Notes: generated by a model not told the origin, from the sequence alone. 64,000 nt of DNA from JAGDMJ01 sp963809695 (GCA_963809695.1 CAWEKI010000006.1:558001-622000), one strand, 5' to 3'. Counted from the stretch's first letter, positions 45,679 to 54,554 are shown. Numbers and translations are program-made.

Positions 45679-46114
45679 CGATCGCCCGCTCACGCCCGGT
45701 GGAACCAGGAGCATGCGCCGGATCGCCAAGGGAATGCGCAAGATGTCTCTCTCCTTTGACCACATCGTTTCGAGTCCGCTCGTACGGACGAAGCAGACCG
45801 CAGAGATTGCCGTTGGCGTGTTACAGCCCGATCATTCAATAGAATATTCCGCGCACCTGAAGCCCGAGGGAGACATGGAGGTGCTCATCGGCGAGATCAT
45901 CACCTCGTGTGGGGCGGAAGATCGGGTATTGCTTGTCGGGCACGAGCCGAACCTCAGCGGGCTCATTTCGTTTCTGGTATGCGGGGATGACAGTATGGGA
46001 ATGAACATGAGGAAGGGAGGGTTGTGCAAACTCTCGGCCCCGTCGTTGCGCGTCGGCAAGTGCGCGGTCCTGGAGTGGCTGATGACGCCGAAACAGTTAA
46101 GAAAAATGAGGTAA
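45611..46114 (+). CDS. sixA: Phosphohistidine phosphatase SixA
   Basis: 167 aa histidine phosphatase. The RHG motif is FILRHGVAVPRG at residues 5-16, with DRPLTPGG, the Arg in SSPLVRTKQTAE, and the second catalytic His in VGHEPNLSG near 107. Removes phosphate from protein histidines. Clustered with CHAD and Ppx, as often in bacteria. Start ATG 45611 has TTGGAG upstream and lies inside the end of the CHAD gene. Last gene of this group; a 180-base gap follows. Confidence 0.9.
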   Translation: MELFILRHGVAVPRGSSEYPDDSDRPLTPGGTRSMRRIAKGMRKMSLSFDHIVSSPLVRTKQTAEIAVGVLQPDHSIEYSAHLKPEGDMEVLIGEIITSCGAEDRVLLVGHEPNLSGLISFLVCGDDSMGMNMRKGGLCKLSAPSLRVGKCAVLEWLMTPKQLRKMR

Positions 46115-46222
46115 GGCCTGAACATGCGGCGAACACGGAGCATACTTAAACCCGGGTTCTTGTGTATCCGTTGCTTTGCTTCTGTACCTGAAACCCTCGG
46201 GTTCCCTGTGTCATAACGTAGA

Positions 46223-46251
46223 TTGATTTTCCCCCCCAACTTTTTTACATT
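46223..46251 (+). promoter_or_regulatory. Candidate promoter of the moxR-bat operon
   Basis: TTGATT (46223-46228), 17-base spacer containing a run of seven C, then TACATT (46246-46251). The moxR start is at 46295 with a strong CCGGAGGTTG ribosome binding site, giving a leader of about 35-40 bases. Confidence 0.5.
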
Positions 46252-46294
46252 AGTATTCCCTGTTTTTGCGCTATTACTTCACCCCGGAGGTTGA

Positions 46295-47284
46295 ATGTCA
46301 TACGATATCAAAGCCATCAACGAGAAAATCCAGCGCGAGAGCGCGTTTGTCGATATCCTCCAGATGGAGATAGGAAAGGTCATTGTAGGGCAGAAGTATA
46401 TGGTCGAGCGCCTGCTGGTGGGACTTCTCTCCAACGGTCACATTCTCCTGGAAGGTGTCCCGGGGCTTGCCAAGACCCTCAGCGTGAAGACACTCGCCGC
46501 CGCCATCCAGGCGAAGTTCCAGCGCATCCAGTTCACGCCAGACCTGCTCCCTGCCGATCTGATCGGCACCATGATCTACAATCAGAAAGATGGCTCCTTC
46601 CAGACACGGCGCGGGCCGATTTTCGCCAATTTCATCCTTGCGGACGAGATCAATCGCTCTCCTGCGAAAGTGCAAAGCGCACTGCTGGAAGCCATGCAGG
46701 AACGGCAGGTGACCATCGGGGAAGAAACGTTCAAGCTGCCGGAGCCGTTTCTCGTTCTTGCGACGCAGAACCCGATCGAACAGGAAGGAACGTATCCGCT
46801 ACCGGAAGCCCAGGTGGACCGGTTCATGCTGAAAGTCAAGATCGGCTATCCGTCCAAGGAGGAAGAGCTCCTGATCATGCGCGCCAACGTGAATGACCAG
46901 AAGTCTACCCCGAAGGCGGTCGTGGCCGCCGCCGATATCGTCAAGGCCCGATCGGTGGTCCAGGAGATCTACATGGACGAGAAGATCGAGAGATATATAC
47001 TGGACATCGTTTTTGCCACCCGTGCGCCCAAGCAATACAACCTGAACAACCTGGCACAGCTGATCAGCTATGGCGCGTCGCCCCGAGCCTCCATCAATCT
47101 GGCCCTGGGTGCAAAGGCCTACGCCTTCATCAAGCGCCGGGGCTATGTCATTCCCGAGGATGTGCGCGCCGTCAGCCTCGATGTGCTCCGGCACCGCGTC
47201 GCGGTGACCTATGAAGCGGAAGCGGAGGAAGTGACCTCCGAACACGTGGTGCAGGAAGTGCTGAACAAGATCGAGGTGCCCTGA
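46295..47284 (+). CDS. MoxR family AAA ATPase
   Basis: 329 aa. Walker A-like LEGVPGLAKTLSVKT near residue 50, Walker B FILADEINRSPAKVQSALLEAM near 113, sensor 1 LATQNPIEQEGTYPLPEAQVDRF near 150, and the helical lid after 200. MoxR ATPases act as chaperones that activate VWA-domain proteins. It opens an eight-gene operon (moxR, DUF58, BatD-like, batA-E). Confidence 0.95.
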   Translation: MSYDIKAINEKIQRESAFVDILQMEIGKVIVGQKYMVERLLVGLLSNGHILLEGVPGLAKTLSVKTLAAAIQAKFQRIQFTPDLLPADLIGTMIYNQKDGSFQTRRGPIFANFILADEINRSPAKVQSALLEAMQERQVTIGEETFKLPEPFLVLATQNPIEQEGTYPLPEAQVDRFMLKVKIGYPSKEEELLIMRANVNDQKSTPKAVVAAADIVKARSVVQEIYMDEKIERYILDIVFATRAPKQYNLNNLAQLISYGASPRASINLALGAKAYAFIKRRGYVIPEDVRAVSLDVLRHRVAVTYEAEAEEVTSEHVVQEVLNKIEVP

Positions 47285-47288
47285 GGTC

Positions 47289-48164
47289 ATGGACACACGG
47301 GAGCTCCTGAAAAAAGTCCGCCTGATTGAGATCAAGACCCGCGGCATGGTCAACCAGGTCTTCTCGGGGGAGTACCACAGCGTCTTCAAGGGACGCGGTA
47401 TGGAATTCTCCGAAGTGCGGGACTACCAGTTCGGCGACGACATCCGCACGATCGATTGGAACGTGTCCGCGCGTTTCAATCATCCCTTCGTCAAGGTGTT
47501 CGAGGAGGAACGGGAACTGACGGTGATGCTGCTGGTGGACTTCAGCCGGTCGGGCAGCTTCGGCACCGCCCAGCAGCTGAAGAACGAGATCGCCGCCGAG
47601 ATCTGCGCGGTGCTGGCATTTTCTGCCATCAAGAATAACGACAAGGTCGGGTTGATCATGTTCACCGACCGGATCGAAAAATTCGTCCCTCCCAAGAAGG
47701 GACGGGCTCACATCTTGCGGATCGTGCGTGAGCTGATCTCGCTCCAGCCCGGCGGGACGGGGACGAACATCAGGGAAGCGCTCGAGTACTTCAATCACGT
47801 GAACAAGAAGCGTTGCATCGCGTTCATCATCTCCGATTTCATTGATGACGGGTACGACCAGATCCTGCGCATCATCAGCAAGAAACATGATATCATTGCC
47901 GTGGAGATCTTCGACCCCCGAGAGGAGGAGCTCCCCGACGTGGGGCTCGTGAAGATGCGCGATGCGGAGACGGGTGAACCCCGGTGGATCGACACCGGGG
48001 ATTCACGGCTGCGCACAGACTTCAGAGCGTACTGGCGCAAGCGGCGGGCCGATCGGAAGCAGCTTTTCCTGCGGAGCAAGGTGGACGCGATTCCCATCCG
48101 CATCGACAAACCGTACATCAAGCCCATCGTGGACTTCTTCAAGTTGCGGGAGAGCCGGCTGTGA
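47289..48164 (+). CDS. DUF58 domain protein
   Basis: 291 aa. Carries the DUF58 core GRGMEFSEVRDYQFGDDIRTIDWNVSARFN (given here only in part by position, residues 36-65), then a VWA-like segment LLVDFSRSGSFG near residue 83 with a MIDAS-type Asp-x-Ser-x-Ser. No transmembrane helix. Typical second gene of MoxR operons; thought to act with MoxR on the VWA proteins. Its stop overlaps the GTG of the next gene. Confidence 0.92.
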   Translation: MDTRELLKKVRLIEIKTRGMVNQVFSGEYHSVFKGRGMEFSEVRDYQFGDDIRTIDWNVSARFNHPFVKVFEEERELTVMLLVDFSRSGSFGTAQQLKNEIAAEICAVLAFSAIKNNDKVGLIMFTDRIEKFVPPKKGRAHILRIVRELISLQPGGTGTNIREALEYFNHVNKKRCIAFIISDFIDDGYDQILRIISKKHDIIAVEIFDPREEELPDVGLVKMRDAETGEPRWIDTGDSRLRTDFRAYWRKRRADRKQLFLRSKVDAIPIRIDKPYIKPIVDFFKLRESRL

Positions 48165-49129
48165 CCAGTTGCCGACGAGGTGTTTTGACAGCTCTGGTTG
48201 CCTGCGCACTGCCGCTTGGCCTGCAGGCGCAGACAAAAGCTGTCGCGGCGCGGGCCTGGGTGGACTCGACCGATTATCTGATCGGCGATCCCATCACCGT
48301 CCATGTGGTCGTGACCCATCCGAACGGTGCAACAGTGCAGCCGGTGCTGGAGGACACGCTCGCCGGGTTCGCGCTGCTTCACCGTATTCCACCGGTGCGG
48401 GAGGGAGACAGCGCGACAGCGCTGGGCGTCGTGGTGGCGCGGTACGATTCGGGGAGTGCAGCAGTGCCTCCCCTTGTGTTCTTCTATACTCAACCTGGCG
48501 CAGTCCCGGATACCGTATCCACTCCGCCTGTTGCCATTACAATTCATACCATGCCTGTCGATACGAGCCAGGCGTTCATGGACCTGAAGCCGCCGCTCTC
48601 GGTCCCTTGGACGCTGGCGGAGATCGCTCTCTATGCAGGCATCGTACTTCTGGCGGCAGCGCTGAGTTATCTGGCGTACTGGTACTGGAAAAAGCGAAAA
48701 CGGACGACGCGCGGCGAAGTCTATGTTCCTCCCCCGAAGCCGGCGCATGTACTGGCGTATGAGGAACTCGCGTCGTTGAAAGAAAAGCAACTCTGGCAGC
48801 AGGGATTGATCAAGCAATATTATTCGGAGGCGACGGAAGTGCTGCGCCGCTATGTCGAGCGCCGCTTCGCGGTCATGGCGCTCGAAGAGACCACCGATGA
48901 GATTCTTGCCGGGCTCCGCTCGCAACAGCTCGATAACGGGGTTCTGGGGGAGACGGAGAAGATACTCAGGAAGGCGGACCTGGTGAAGTTTGCAAAATAC
49001 CAGCCCGGAATTCCGGAGCATGAGGAGATCATCGTTGTGGTGCATGATGTGGTGGACAAAACCAAAGTCGTGGCGATGACGCCGGTTGCAGAGCCGCACC
49101 GTATAGGAGCAGGCCATGTGGGGTCCTAA
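48161..49129 (+). CDS. BatD-like exported protein with one transmembrane helix
   Basis: 322 aa. Signal peptide (LTALVACALPLGLQAQ), an Ig-like periplasmic domain (WVDSTDYLIGDPITVHVVV), a proline-rich linker, one transmembrane helix near residue 165 (IALYAGIVLLAAALSYLAYWYW), and a cytoplasmic helical tail ending in a bundle (LIKQYYSEATEVLRRYVERRF). The layout matches the short BatD-like/DUF4381-type proteins placed between DUF58 and BatA. GTG 48161 overlaps the DUF58 stop (GTGA). Ends 14 bases inside batA. Confidence 0.8.
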   Translation: MTSCRRGVLTALVACALPLGLQAQTKAVAARAWVDSTDYLIGDPITVHVVVTHPNGATVQPVLEDTLAGFALLHRIPPVREGDSATALGVVVARYDSGSAAVPPLVFFYTQPGAVPDTVSTPPVAITIHTMPVDTSQAFMDLKPPLSVPWTLAEIALYAGIVLLAAALSYLAYWYWKKRKRTTRGEVYVPPPKPAHVLAYEELASLKEKQLWQQGLIKQYYSEATEVLRRYVERRFAVMALEETTDEILAGLRSQQLDNGVLGETEKILRKADLVKFAKYQPGIPEHEEIIVVVHDVVDKTKVVAMTPVAEPHRIGAGHVGS

Positions 49130-50114
49130 CGTCTCATTTGCGAGCCCCGGGTTCCTCTACGCGCTCGTGCTGATCCCGCTCCTGGTGGCCTGGTACATCC
49201 GGCGCCACAAGGAGGATACGAGCGACATCCGCTACTCGACGCTGCTGCCGTTCCGTTCTTTCAAGCCCGGGATCAGGGAGCGGCTGCGGCATCTGCCGTT
49301 CGCGCTCAGGATGCTCGGTGTCGCGCTCCTAATCGTCGCGCTGGCCCGTCCTCAGACCACCGCAAGCGGGCAGAATATTTACGCCGAAGGTATCGACATC
49401 GCAATGCTCCTCGACATTTCCACAAGCATGCTGGCGGAAGATTTTCAGCCGAACCGGGTCGAAGCGGCGAAGGAAGTGGCCCAGCATTTTATCGAGGGGC
49501 GGCACAATGACAGGATCGGCCTGGTGATCTTTGCCGGACAGAGCTTCACGCAATGTCCGATGACGCTGGACTACCGTGTCCTCAAGAACCTGCTCCGGCA
49601 GGTAAGGCCGGGCATGGTTGAGGACGGAACTGCCATTGGCATGGCGATCGCCCAGGGAGTCAATAGACTCAAGGACAGCAAAGCAAAAAGCAAGGTGATG
49701 ATTCTGCTGACCGATGGCATGAACAACCGGGGGGAGATCGATCCGCTCACCGCGGCACAGATCGCGCAGACATTCAATATCCGGATCTATACGATCGGCG
49801 TCGGCACGGTGGGTGAGGCGCCGTATCCCGTGCAGACCCCGTTCGGCATTCGGTATCAGAACATTCCCGTGGATGTGGACGAGAAGACCCTGGCACAGAT
49901 CGCCGACATGACGGGCGGACGCTACTTCCGGGCAACCAACAACAAGGCTCTGAAGGAAATCTACGATGAGATCGACAAGCTGGAGAAGACGCGCATCGAG
50001 GTGAAAGCGTACCGTTCGTATACCGAACTGTTCTACCCGTGGGCGGGGCTCGGACTTCTCTCGCTCCTGGCAGAGTTCTTGCTGGCCGGCACCGTATTGA
50101 GGAAGCTTCCCTGA
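49116..50114 (+). CDS. batA: BatA, VWA domain membrane protein
   Basis: 332 aa. N-terminal BatA helix pair (SPGFLYALVLIPLLVAWY and MLGVALLIVALARPQ), a VWA domain with the MIDAS motif LLDISTSMLAEDF near residue 97, TDGMNNRGE near 199, and a C-terminal transmembrane helix. The VWA domain faces the periplasm in Bat proteins. Associated in other bacteria with oxygen tolerance and envelope stress. The last base of its stop is the first base of the batB ATG (TGATG). Confidence 0.92.
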   Translation: MWGPNVSFASPGFLYALVLIPLLVAWYIRRHKEDTSDIRYSTLLPFRSFKPGIRERLRHLPFALRMLGVALLIVALARPQTTASGQNIYAEGIDIAMLLDISTSMLAEDFQPNRVEAAKEVAQHFIEGRHNDRIGLVIFAGQSFTQCPMTLDYRVLKNLLRQVRPGMVEDGTAIGMAIAQGVNRLKDSKAKSKVMILLTDGMNNRGEIDPLTAAQIAQTFNIRIYTIGVGTVGEAPYPVQTPFGIRYQNIPVDVDEKTLAQIADMTGGRYFRATNNKALKEIYDEIDKLEKTRIEVKAYRSYTELFYPWAGLGLLSLLAEFLLAGTVLRKLP

Positions 50115-51166
50115 TGATCAAATTTGTCCATAGCGAGTACCTCTACGCCTTGTTGCTGCTTCCTCTGCTCGTGACACTGTACTGGTATTTTGCCCGGACC
50201 CGGCGCAAGGCTCTGGGACGCTTCGGCCAGCAGCCCACGCTCATGCACATCGCCGGCGGGGCCAGCAACACCAAACGGTTCACGAAATTCGTGATTCTGT
50301 TGGCCGCGGTGGCTTTGCTCGTTGTAGGACTTGCGAATCCTCAGGTCGGCACGAGAATGGAAGAGGTGAAACAGGAAGGCGTCGATATCTTTATCGCGCT
50401 TGACGTTTCCCTGAGCATGAAAGCCGAGGACATCAAGCCCAACCGGTTGGAGAAGGCGAAGTTGGAGATCCGGAACCTCATCCAGAGACTGACAGGAGAT
50501 CGCATCGGGCTCATCGTCTTTGCCGGGGAGGCGTACACCCAGTTCCCCCTGACGACCGACTACAGCGCTGCCAATTTGTTCCTGGACGTCGTGGATGTGG
50601 ATGTGGTGCCGCAACCTGGCACCTCGATCGGCTCGGCGATCCAGAGGGCGGAGGAATCATTTGATTTCAAGGACCAGACTACCAAGGTGGTGGTGATCAT
50701 CACGGATGGCGAGGACACCGAGGGAAACTCCTACGATGCGGCAGAGGAGGCTGCAAAAAAGGGGATTCTGCTCTATACGATCGGGCTTGGCTCGCCTGGC
50801 GGGGCGCCCATCCCCATCTACAACGCCTCGGGGCAGCAGGTGGATTTCAAACGGGACCGGTCCGGCAACGTGGTGGTGACGAAGCTGGACGAAGCTGCCC
50901 TTGAGAAGATCGCCACGGCGGGCAACGGAAAGTATTTCCGGGGGACGTCTGCCCAGGATGAGCTGGAGGAGATCTACAAGAACATCAATGCGCTGCAAAA
51001 GAAAGAGTTCGGGGTGAAGCAGTTTACCGACTTTGAAGACCGGTTCCAGTATTTCCTCCTCCCCGCAGCCCTGCTGCTCCTGGCCGAGCTGCTCGTTACG
51101 GAGAAGAAATCGCGCTGGCTTGCCCGATGGAACCTGCTGCGCAAAGAGGATGAGGTGAAGGCATGA
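50114..51166 (+). CDS. batB: BatB, VWA domain membrane protein
   Basis: 350 aa, paralogue of BatA. Two N-terminal helices (LYALLLLPLLVTLYWYF; FVILLAAVALLVVGLANPQ), VWA MIDAS motif ALDVSLSMKAED near residue 97, ITDGEDTEGNSYD near 195, and a C-terminal helix (LLPAALLLLAELLV). Presumed partner of BatA in a membrane complex activated by MoxR. Overlaps batC by four bases (ATGA). Confidence 0.92.
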   Translation: MIKFVHSEYLYALLLLPLLVTLYWYFARTRRKALGRFGQQPTLMHIAGGASNTKRFTKFVILLAAVALLVVGLANPQVGTRMEEVKQEGVDIFIALDVSLSMKAEDIKPNRLEKAKLEIRNLIQRLTGDRIGLIVFAGEAYTQFPLTTDYSAANLFLDVVDVDVVPQPGTSIGSAIQRAEESFDFKDQTTKVVVIITDGEDTEGNSYDAAEEAAKKGILLYTIGLGSPGGAPIPIYNASGQQVDFKRDRSGNVVVTKLDEAALEKIATAGNGKYFRGTSAQDELEEIYKNINALQKKEFGVKQFTDFEDRFQYFLLPAALLLLAELLVTEKKSRWLARWNLLRKEDEVKA

Positions 51167-51879
51167 GAACGGGAATCATCGCCGCGTGGGTTGCTGTGAT
51201 GTGGTCGGTGGCCGCTCCGCCCGCATGGACACAATCCGTCCGTTCGCTGGTGAACGGCGGGAATGACCTGTACAAGGATCAGAAATATACGGACGCGGAG
51301 GTCGACTATCGCAAGGCCCTGGAAAAAGAGAAAGACCTGGTGCAGGGGCATTTCAACCTCGGCAACGCGCTGCACAAAGAAGGAAAATACGACGAGGCGG
51401 TCAAAGAGTTTGATCTTGCCCGGGAGAAGTCGGCCTCCCCGGAAACCAAGGCGCACGCCTGGTACAACATCGGCAACTCCCTGATGTCGGAACAAAAATA
51501 CCAGGATGCTGTAGAGGCCTACATCAAGTCGTTGCAGCTGAACCCGTACGATCAGGAGACGAAGTACAATCTCTCCTATGCCCTGGAAAAGCTCAAGCAA
51601 CAACAGAGCAAAAACCAGGACAAAAAGAACCAGAAGCAGGACCAGAAGAACAAGCAGAACAAAGACCAGCAGAAAAAGCAGGATCAGCAGAAACAAGACC
51701 AGAAAAAGCAGGATCAGCCGCAAAATCCTCAGCAGAATCAGGCCCAGCAACAGCAAAAGCAAATGTCCAAAGCCGATGCAGAGAGAATCCTGGACGTCCT
51801 GAAGAATAATGAGAAAGAAGTGCAGAAGAAACTCCGCGTACGTCAGGCCGTGCGGCCAAAGACAGACAAGGACTGGTAA
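51163..51879 (+). CDS. batC: BatC, TPR protein with Gln/Lys-rich tail
   Basis: 238 aa. Signal peptide (AAWVAVMWSVAAPPAWTQ), then about three TPR units (NGGNDLYKDQKYTDAEVDYRKAL onward, residues 30-140). A highly biased region of Lys, Gln, Asp and Asn repeats (residues about 145-205) follows, then a short helical end. The biased tract is coded by AAG/CAG-rich DNA. TPRs suggest a scaffold for the Bat complex in the periplasm. Confidence 0.88.
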   Translation: MRTGIIAAWVAVMWSVAAPPAWTQSVRSLVNGGNDLYKDQKYTDAEVDYRKALEKEKDLVQGHFNLGNALHKEGKYDEAVKEFDLAREKSASPETKAHAWYNIGNSLMSEQKYQDAVEAYIKSLQLNPYDQETKYNLSYALEKLKQQQSKNQDKKNQKQDQKNKQNKDQQKKQDQQKQDQKKQDQPQNPQQNQAQQQQKQMSKADAERILDVLKNNEKEVQKKLRVRQAVRPKTDKDW

Positions 51880-51880
51880 C

Positions 51881-52714
51881 GTGAGCAAGAGCAGCAAACG
51901 GATTCATGCGGTCTGGGTGGTCACCCTGTTCCTTCACCTCGGGGTGGGGGCGGCGATGGCGCAGGACGCGACATTCCAGGCCAGCGTGGACAAGAACCCC
52001 GTGGGGATGAATGACGAGTTCACGCTGAGTCTTTCTCTCAGCAGTGCCGGGACGGGGGGCGGAAAGGATCTGCAATTGCCGGATCTGAACAAATTCCGAA
52101 TCATGTCGGGGCCCAACCAGTCCTCCAGCATGCAGTTCGTCAATGGCGCTGTTTCCTCCTCTGTGGTCTACAGCTATGTGCTGCAGCCAAAGGAGATCGG
52201 GAAGTTCTCGATTGGTTCAGCATCGATCGAAGCGGGCGGAAAGAGGTATTCCACGAATCCTATCGCGATCGAGGTGGTGAAGGGTTCCTCCAAGCCAAAG
52301 CAGCAGGCTGCTGCGCCCGACGATGCGAGCGCGCAGATCGGTGATAATCTCTTCCTGCGGGCGACCGTGAGCAAGACGCGCCTGATCCAGGGGGAGCAGG
52401 TCAATCTTGCGTACAAGCTTTACTCCAGGGTTTCCCTTCTCGATGTGAGAGAGGATAAAGCTTCCAATTTGATCGGTTTCTGGGGCGAGGAGGTGGAGAG
52501 GCCGAAGGATGTCCCCCCATCGGTCGAGGTCGTGAACGGCAAGCAGTACAGGGTCTTTACGATCAAGCTCATGGCGCTGTTTCCCACACAGTCGGGCTCG
52601 CTGGAGATCAGCCCGATGGCCCTGAAAGCCACGGTGCAGGTGCAACAGCGGCGTTCCGCTGATCCGTTCGACTCTTTCTTCAGCAACCCGTTCGGGCGGA
52701 GCCTGGTCGTATGA
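51881..52714 (+). CDS. batD: BatD, N-terminal part (frameshifted gene)
   Basis: 277 aa up to a premature TGA at 52712. Signal peptide (VWVVTLFLHLGVGAAMAQ), then Ig-like BatD domains: QASVDKNPVGMNDEFTLSL, LPDLNKFRIMSGPNQSSS, SYVLQPKEIGKFSIG, SKTRLIQGEQVNLAYKLYS, VFTIKLMALFPTQSGSLEI. The reading ends in SNPFGRSLVV where BatD normally continues. GTG 51881 starts right after the batC stop. The downstream frame resumes the family sequence at once, so one extra base near 52702 splits the gene. Confidence 0.85.
   Translation: MSKSSKRIHAVWVVTLFLHLGVGAAMAQDATFQASVDKNPVGMNDEFTLSLSLSSAGTGGGKDLQLPDLNKFRIMSGPNQSSSMQFVNGAVSSSVVYSYVLQPKEIGKFSIGSASIEAGGKRYSTNPIAIEVVKGSSKPKQQAAAPDDASAQIGDNLFLRATVSKTRLIQGEQVNLAYKLYSRVSLLDVREDKASNLIGFWGEEVERPKDVPPSVEVVNGKQYRVFTIKLMALFPTQSGSLEISPMALKATVQVQQRRSADPFDSFFSNPFGRSLVV
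52702..52703 (+). other. batD: Frameshift site in batD (one extra C)
   Basis: The DNA reads TTC GGG CGG AGC C TGG TCG TAT GAC. Removing one C at 52702-52703 joins FGRS directly to WSYDVKSEPVKIKV and restores a single open frame from 51881 to 53738. The site is not a classical slippery heptamer. Confidence 0.75.
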
Positions 52715-52730
52715 CGTCAAGAGCGAGCCG

Positions 52731-53738
52731 GTGAAGATCAAGGTCGATCCGCTGCCGGCCGGAGCGCCTCCGGACTTCAAGGGGGCAGTCGGGCGTTTTG
52801 CCATGAGCACGGCGGTGGACAAGAAGAGTACGCGGACGAACGAACCGGTGACGCTGAAGGTGACGATCTCCGGGACCGGAAACATCAAACTCCTGGAATC
52901 TCCTGCGGTGGAGCTGCCGGCGGATTTTGAACAGTATAGCCCGAAGGTCTCGGACAATATCAGCCGTCCTCAAGGGTTGATCTCCGGGAGCAAGGTCTTC
53001 GAGTATCTGCTCATTCCCCGGTATCCCGGCCTCAAGGTCATCAAACCGGTGACGTTCTCCTATTACGATCTCGACAAGAGGGACTATGTCCGGCTGCGGT
53101 CGCCGCAGATCGAACTCAATGTGGAGCAGGGCGCGGCAACTCCCGCCCCGTTGACGGCAGGCGGATCGCGGGAGGATGTGCGCATGCTCAGCCGGGATAT
53201 CCGGTTCATCAAAGTGGGGCAAATGGCGTTCTCCCGCCCGGGCGAGTACCTCTACTCCAGCGCGATCTTCATCGTCTTGGTGCTGCTTCCGCTCGCGGCG
53301 CTTGCGGGAGCATTTGTCTATTCACGCCAGCGCCAGGCGGTGCTCCAGGACCAGGCAGGATATCGCAACCGCAAGGCGATGAAAGTGGCTCAAAAAGGAT
53401 TGAAACAGGCTGCGTACCTCCTCAAGGAATCGACCGGTGGTTCACCGAACGCCAAACAGCGGCTGCGGTTCTACGCGGAGGTCTCGCGGGCTCTCTGGAA
53501 ATACCTGGGCGACAAGCTGAACATTCCGCAGTCGGGATTTTCGGTGGAGGGGGCGGTCGCGGAACTGTCACGGCGCGGCGTGGGTACGGACCTTCAGGAG
53601 TCGCTTCGCATGGTTCTGGAGTCGTGCGATATGGCGCGCTTCGCGCCCACAAGCATGGGGCTTGCGACGATGGAAAAGACATACGAAGAAGCCCGGCGCA
53701 TCATCGTTGAACTTGAACGGACATTGAGATCCTCATGA
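52731..53738 (+). CDS. batD: BatD, C-terminal part (frameshifted gene)
   Basis: 335 aa from GTG 52731; the true coding frame is already continuous from about 52704 (WSYDVKSEP). Contains the remaining BatD domains: KVDPLPAGAPPDFKGAVG, PVTLKVTISGTGNIKLLESP, YLLIPRYPGLKVIKPVTFSYYD. A transmembrane helix follows near residue 180 (IFIVLVLLPLAALAGAFVY), with a cytoplasmic helical tail. A separate start at 52731 has no ribosome binding site, so translation as an independent protein is unlikely. Overlaps batE by four bases (ATGA). Confidence 0.82.
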   Translation: MKIKVDPLPAGAPPDFKGAVGRFAMSTAVDKKSTRTNEPVTLKVTISGTGNIKLLESPAVELPADFEQYSPKVSDNISRPQGLISGSKVFEYLLIPRYPGLKVIKPVTFSYYDLDKRDYVRLRSPQIELNVEQGAATPAPLTAGGSREDVRMLSRDIRFIKVGQMAFSRPGEYLYSSAIFIVLVLLPLAALAGAFVYSRQRQAVLQDQAGYRNRKAMKVAQKGLKQAAYLLKESTGGSPNAKQRLRFYAEVSRALWKYLGDKLNIPQSGFSVEGAVAELSRRGVGTDLQESLRMVLESCDMARFAPTSMGLATMEKTYEEARRIIVELERTLRSS

Positions 53739-54499
53739 GCCAACGGCTTTTCTTCATTGCAGTCCTGTTTGCTGCCGCTCTCCCTGCGAGGGTGTGCGGA
53801 CAAACCCCGGAACAACGCTTCCAGCAAGGGAACGAAGCCTATCAGCAGGGAAAGATCACCGAAGCGGTGGAGATCTACGAGTCCATTGTTCATAACGGCT
53901 ATGTGAGCGGCCCGCTCTACTACAACCTGGGGAATGCGTACTACAGGGAGGGGAACGTTCCCCGCGCCATCCTGAACTATGAACGAGCAGGGCGCCTGAT
54001 GCCGGGAGACGATGACCTGCGTCATAATCTCCTGCTTGCCAACCTGATGATCACCGACAAGATCGAACCCACCCCGAGGTTGTTTCTCTGGGACTACGTT
54101 GATGCAGTCAAGAATGCGTTCACGCTGGAAGCCGCGACCTGGCTGGCGTATGCCGGGTTCATTCTGGTCGTGGCGAGCATGTGCGTCATCATGCTGGGCA
54201 GAACCTACCTTATCAGGAAGATCGCGCTCTGGGGAAGTGCTGCGAGCGTGCTTGTCCTTGCCCTGTCCCTCGCGCTCTTCTTCGTAAAACTCGCGGACGT
54301 CAGCCGTACCAACGAAGCGGTCGTCACGGCGGGCATCGTGACGGTGAAGAACTCTCCCGATGACAAGAGCAGCGATGCATTCGTTCTCCACGGGGGGGTG
54401 AAGGTGCAGATTGTGGACCAGCTCAGCACCTGGATCAAAGTCCGTCTTGCCGATGGGAAGGTCGGATGGATGGAGGAGTCGGGGACAGAACGGATCTAA
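53735..54499 (+). CDS. batE: BatE, TPR and SH3-like domain membrane protein
   Basis: 254 aa. Signal peptide (FIAVLFAAALPARVCG), TPR units (FQQGNEAYQQGKITEAVEIYES; LYYNLGNAYYREGNVPRAILNYERA). Two transmembrane helices come next (near residues 130-150 and 158-180). A C-terminal bacterial SH3-like domain (VTVKNSPDDKSSDAFVLHGG, KVRLADGKVGWM) completes it. This is the canonical BatE layout, closing the operon. Probably anchors the complex to peptidoglycan or the outer periplasm. Confidence 0.88.
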   Translation: MSQRLFFIAVLFAAALPARVCGQTPEQRFQQGNEAYQQGKITEAVEIYESIVHNGYVSGPLYYNLGNAYYREGNVPRAILNYERAGRLMPGDDDLRHNLLLANLMITDKIEPTPRLFLWDYVDAVKNAFTLEAATWLAYAGFILVVASMCVIMLGRTYLIRKIALWGSAASVLVLALSLALFFVKLADVSRTNEAVVTAGIVTVKNSPDDKSSDAFVLHGGVKVQIVDQLSTWIKVRLADGKVGWMEESGTERI

Positions 54500-54554
54500 G
54501 CGCTGATACCTGTTGACGCCCCGTGAATTTTTCTCCGTCGGCCGGTGTTCTACA

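Noticed and set aside
51600..51770. AAG/CAG-rich stretch in batC as a tandem DNA repeat
   Set aside because: It is codon-level bias for a Lys/Gln-rich linker with no fixed repeat unit.
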